Assembly (NCBI GenBank): GCA_003265435.1
Contig: NOXC01000005.1
Location: forward strand, 1-64,000
Direction: 5' to 3'
DNA from: Cellvibrionaceae bacterium AOL6
GTDB taxonomy: Bacteria > Pseudomonadota > Gammaproteobacteria > Pseudomonadales > Cellvibrionaceae
DNA length: 64,000 nt
A program made the translations under genes and the position numbers. Positions 62,202-64,000 of this stretch are shown one piece after another. Every line of letters starts with the position of its first letter. The first letter of the stretch is position 1. The notes below the pieces were generated by a model that did not search any database, was not told the origin of the DNA, and was given only the letters and a program-made list of their open reading frames with translations.

Positions 62202-62837
62202 GGCTGGATTCCATACTCCTTCACACGAGACAGAACGCACGCGGTCTTGCCGCGCGCACGGATACGACGGTGAGTATAGAAGTGGAATTAGCTGAACCGC
62301 GTTCAGTAATAAAAGGCGGAAAATAAGAACGAGGCGAAATAAAAATAAAAAAATGGATTAAATTCAGCCCACTACGCGCGCTCTACGAATGGAGGCCAAA
62401 ATGAGATCACGTAATTCGCGACAGTGTTAGACGCATTATTTATTAAAGACGCTGCGTTACGTCGAATTGATATGGAACTCTAGGTTCATAGAGCAAAGCC
62501 ATAGACTCGACGCTGAATTTATAATGTTTAGCTATTGTTTTTTTGAACAAACACACGTTTTATTTGACAGACTTTTGACTCTGACTGAAATATTGAGCAC
62601 ACAAACCCGACAACCGACAAAATGCAGTCCGAAAAGCGACGCTATTTATTCGCTTTCGTCGCCTACGTTATCAGGCTGACGCGTGGCATTGCCCTCCTCT
62701 GCGGCTCCAACCAAGAGGCAACAGCACTCCTTGGCTAGCGGCGAGATTGTCATAGTCTAGGCACTCGGCTTGTGGCATAGTGAATGCATTAAGGCCCGCA
62801 AGAGGCTTCTTTTACCAACGATCTAAGGAGTAGATGA
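62202..62837. other. Long AT-rich intergenic region upstream of the giant lipoprotein gene
   Basis: No gene is apparent in these 636 bases. A TATACT -10-like box for the giant lipoprotein lies at 62273-62278 (minus strand) and the palindrome CTGAAC-CGC-GTTCAG lies at 62292-62306, where a -35 region would be. The right end has a sigma-54-like site. A 70-codon frame at 62467-62679 has no support and is not called. Confidence 0.5.
62772..62788 (+). promoter_or_regulatory. Candidate sigma-54 promoter for the DUF2780 gene
   Basis: The site GTGGCATAGTGAATGCA has TGGCAT and TGCA at the standard ten-base GG-to-GC distance. It lies about 50 bases before the DUF2780 start codon. Confidence 0.5.
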
Positions 62838-63311
62838 ATGAAACGACACGGCAAGACGATAGCCATCCCCCTCACCCTCGCCCTTTTCACCGCGACGGGC
62901 AGTGTTCACGCCATCGACCTCGATAGCGCTATGGACAGTGCTGACAGTTTGACTGAAAGTTTTAGTCAACACAGCGCTGACGCAGAAAACCTTTTCGACA
63001 CCCTGTCTTCCAATCTTGATATTTCCCGCTCACAAGCAACCGGGGGCACAGCCGCGCTGATGGCGCTCGCACAAGACAAGCTGCCTTCCGACTCGGCTTC
63101 GATGCTATCCAGCTTGATCCCAGGCACAGGTGGCGATTTGACCTCTCAGCTTCTGGGTAATATCAGCAGTATGGAAGGCGTGCAGAGCGCGTTCAGTAAA
63201 CTCGGCATGGACCCGGGCATGATCAGCCAGTTCACTCCGGTTTTAATGGGGTATTTGAAAGAAAATGGCGGGGAGCAATTACTCCCCGCATTGAAAAAAA
63301 TCTGGAGCTGA
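62838..63311 (+). CDS. DUF2780 secreted protein
   Basis: The 157-residue protein has a signal peptide (cleavage near VHAID) and the DUF2780 (VcgC/VcgE-like) domain: SRSQATGGTAALMALAQDKL, the LSSLIPGTGG loop and the final FTPVLMGYLKENGGEQLL. The function of the family is unknown; it is probably periplasmic or secreted. AAGGAG precedes the ATG by ten bases. The sigma-54-like site upstream would link it to the stress genes at 7-15 kb. Confidence 0.88.
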   Translation: MKRHGKTIAIPLTLALFTATGSVHAIDLDSAMDSADSLTESFSQHSADAENLFDTLSSNLDISRSQATGGTAALMALAQDKLPSDSASMLSSLIPGTGGDLTSQLLGNISSMEGVQSAFSKLGMDPGMISQFTPVLMGYLKENGGEQLLPALKKIWS

Positions 63312-63346
63312 CCCCAGACTAATGCTGTAAAGCCCGTCGTGACGTA

Positions 63347-64000
63347 TCAGTCGCGCCGAGGCTTCAAGGGGCGATACTGTTGCCCCTTTCCTTTACTCTT
63401 GCTCTCTACCGAACTTCCGCTGCGTGCCACTGAAGGCTTTGTTGCTTTACGACCTTTTGCTGCAGACGCGTGTTTCTTCCGCTTGGTCTTGCTAGCGGCC
63501 TTGCCGGATTTTTTAAGCTTTTTGGGGCCCTTGTATTGCGCCTCCAGGCCTTCGAGCGCTTGCACCCCCATACGGAAATTCAAATAACGCTCAATACCCG
63601 CAGCGCGATTCCATTCATTTGCATCAACCAGCGTTACGGCTCGCCCTTGAACACCAGCCCGCCCCGTGCGTCCCGTACGATGCACGTAGTCTTCACCTTT
63701 AAACGGCACGTTAAAGTTCACAACCAAGTCCGTGCCTTCCACATCCATGCCTCGCGCAGCCACATCCGTCGCAATCAAGGCGCGGATTTTCCCATCGCGA
63801 AAACGCGCGAGCACTTGCTTGCGATCACTTTGCGCAATCTCTCCGTGCAAATATTCTGAGCGGACACCTTTCGCCCGCAGGCGGTTGCTTACCTGCTGCG
63901 CCTGCAAGCGTGTGTTACAAAATACAAAAGCCTTGGCTTCGTCTTCCATCCCCAACACGAGTGCTTCCGTCAACGCCAATTTATGGGTTTCGTCATCAGC
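63347..64000 (-). CDS. DEAD-box RNA helicase (SrmB/RhlE-like), C-terminal part, cut by the window edge
   Basis: The visible 217 residues hold the C-terminal RecA-like domain of a DEAD-box helicase: AFVFCNTRLQAQ (motif IV), ATDVAARGMDVEG (motif V) and YVHRTGRTGRAG (motif VI), then a Lys/Ser/Arg-rich tail (KKLKKSGKAASKTKRKK) that probably binds RNA. The frame remains open to 64000, so the N-terminal half with the DEAD motif lies outside. SrmB- or RhlE-type is a guess based on the tail. Such helicases act in ribosome assembly and RNA decay. Confidence 0.88.
   Translation of the reverse strand, partial: ADDETHKLALTEALVLGMEDEAKAFVFCNTRLQAQQVSNRLRAKGVRSEYLHGEIAQSDRKQVLARFRDGKIRALIATDVAARGMDVEGTDLVVNFNVPFKGEDYVHRTGRTGRAGVQGRAVTLVDANEWNRAAGIERYLNFRMGVQALEGLEAQYKGPKKLKKSGKAASKTKRKKHASAAKGRKATKPSVARSGSSVESKSKGKGQQYRPLKPRRD

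Overview
The window looks like a chromosomal segment of a free-living, probably aquatic gammaproteobacterium. The evidence is indirect: the gene set (QmcA/NfeD pair, YqjD/YqjE-like operon, YeeN-type YebC protein, DUF3301, DUF2780, Fur boxes with a PchR-like regulator, a GlyGly-CTERM tail), moderate GC content and gammaproteobacterial-looking regulatory signals. No rRNA, tRNA, CRISPR array, phage or insertion sequence was recognised.

Layout. 1-5.2 kb: a DUF1080 lipoprotein, then an operon of a circularly permuted ATP-grasp/Alpha-E protein, a transglutaminase-like protein and an Mpv17-like membrane protein. 5.3-16.6 kb: a signalling and envelope-stress block with MscS, a small amphipathic lipoprotein, a five-gene phosphorelay (hybrid kinase, single-domain regulator, CHASE3 kinase, orphan 72-residue HisKA protein, NtrC-type regulator), a DUF1328/DUF883/holin-like/YqjK-like operon, a BON-domain protein and a diguanylate cyclase response regulator. 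Four sigma-54-like promoters lie in front of its transcription units, which suggests the NtrC-type regulator controls its own neighbourhood. 16.6-25.8 kb: a frameshifted AI-2E family transporter, a phosphatase-lipid kinase fusion overlapping an Omp85-like outer-membrane protein, NfeD/QmcA, a cyclophilin with a GlyGly-CTERM-like tail, and a chemoreceptor. 26-30.2 kb: a sugar isomerase-like protein, two complementary bacterioferritin subunits behind a strong sigma-70 promoter, a TauE/SafE permease, and a gene-free stretch with palindromic repeats.

30.3-34.8 kb is an iron-responsive block: a DUF4198/DUF2271/PepSY operon divergent from a PchR-like AraC regulator across a Fur box, then a Fur-boxed two-gene unit (LCMT-like methyltransferase plus unknown protein) whose leader carries an intrinsic terminator directly before the ribosome-binding site. 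34.9-43.1 kb: an acyltransferase, DUF3301, a DUF3857 protein with a degenerate transglutaminase domain, a thioredoxin-like protein, a second amphipathic lipoprotein, YebC and SUKH proteins, an ICMT-like protein and a Bcr/CflA transporter. 43.1-49.7 kb: an overlapping trio of GAF/PAS/GGDEF/EAL protein, CheB-CheR-PAS-REC fusion and META-domain lipoprotein. 49.8-64 kb: a polysaccharide deacetylase, a PHP hydrolase, a beta-lactamase-fold lipoprotein, RbgA-type GTPase, a 2762-residue secreted lipoprotein, DUF2780, and a DEAD-box helicase cut by the window edge.

The main themes are signal transduction (two-component, c-di-GMP, chemotaxis), envelope maintenance and iron handling. All functional calls come from reading motifs; no database search was run.
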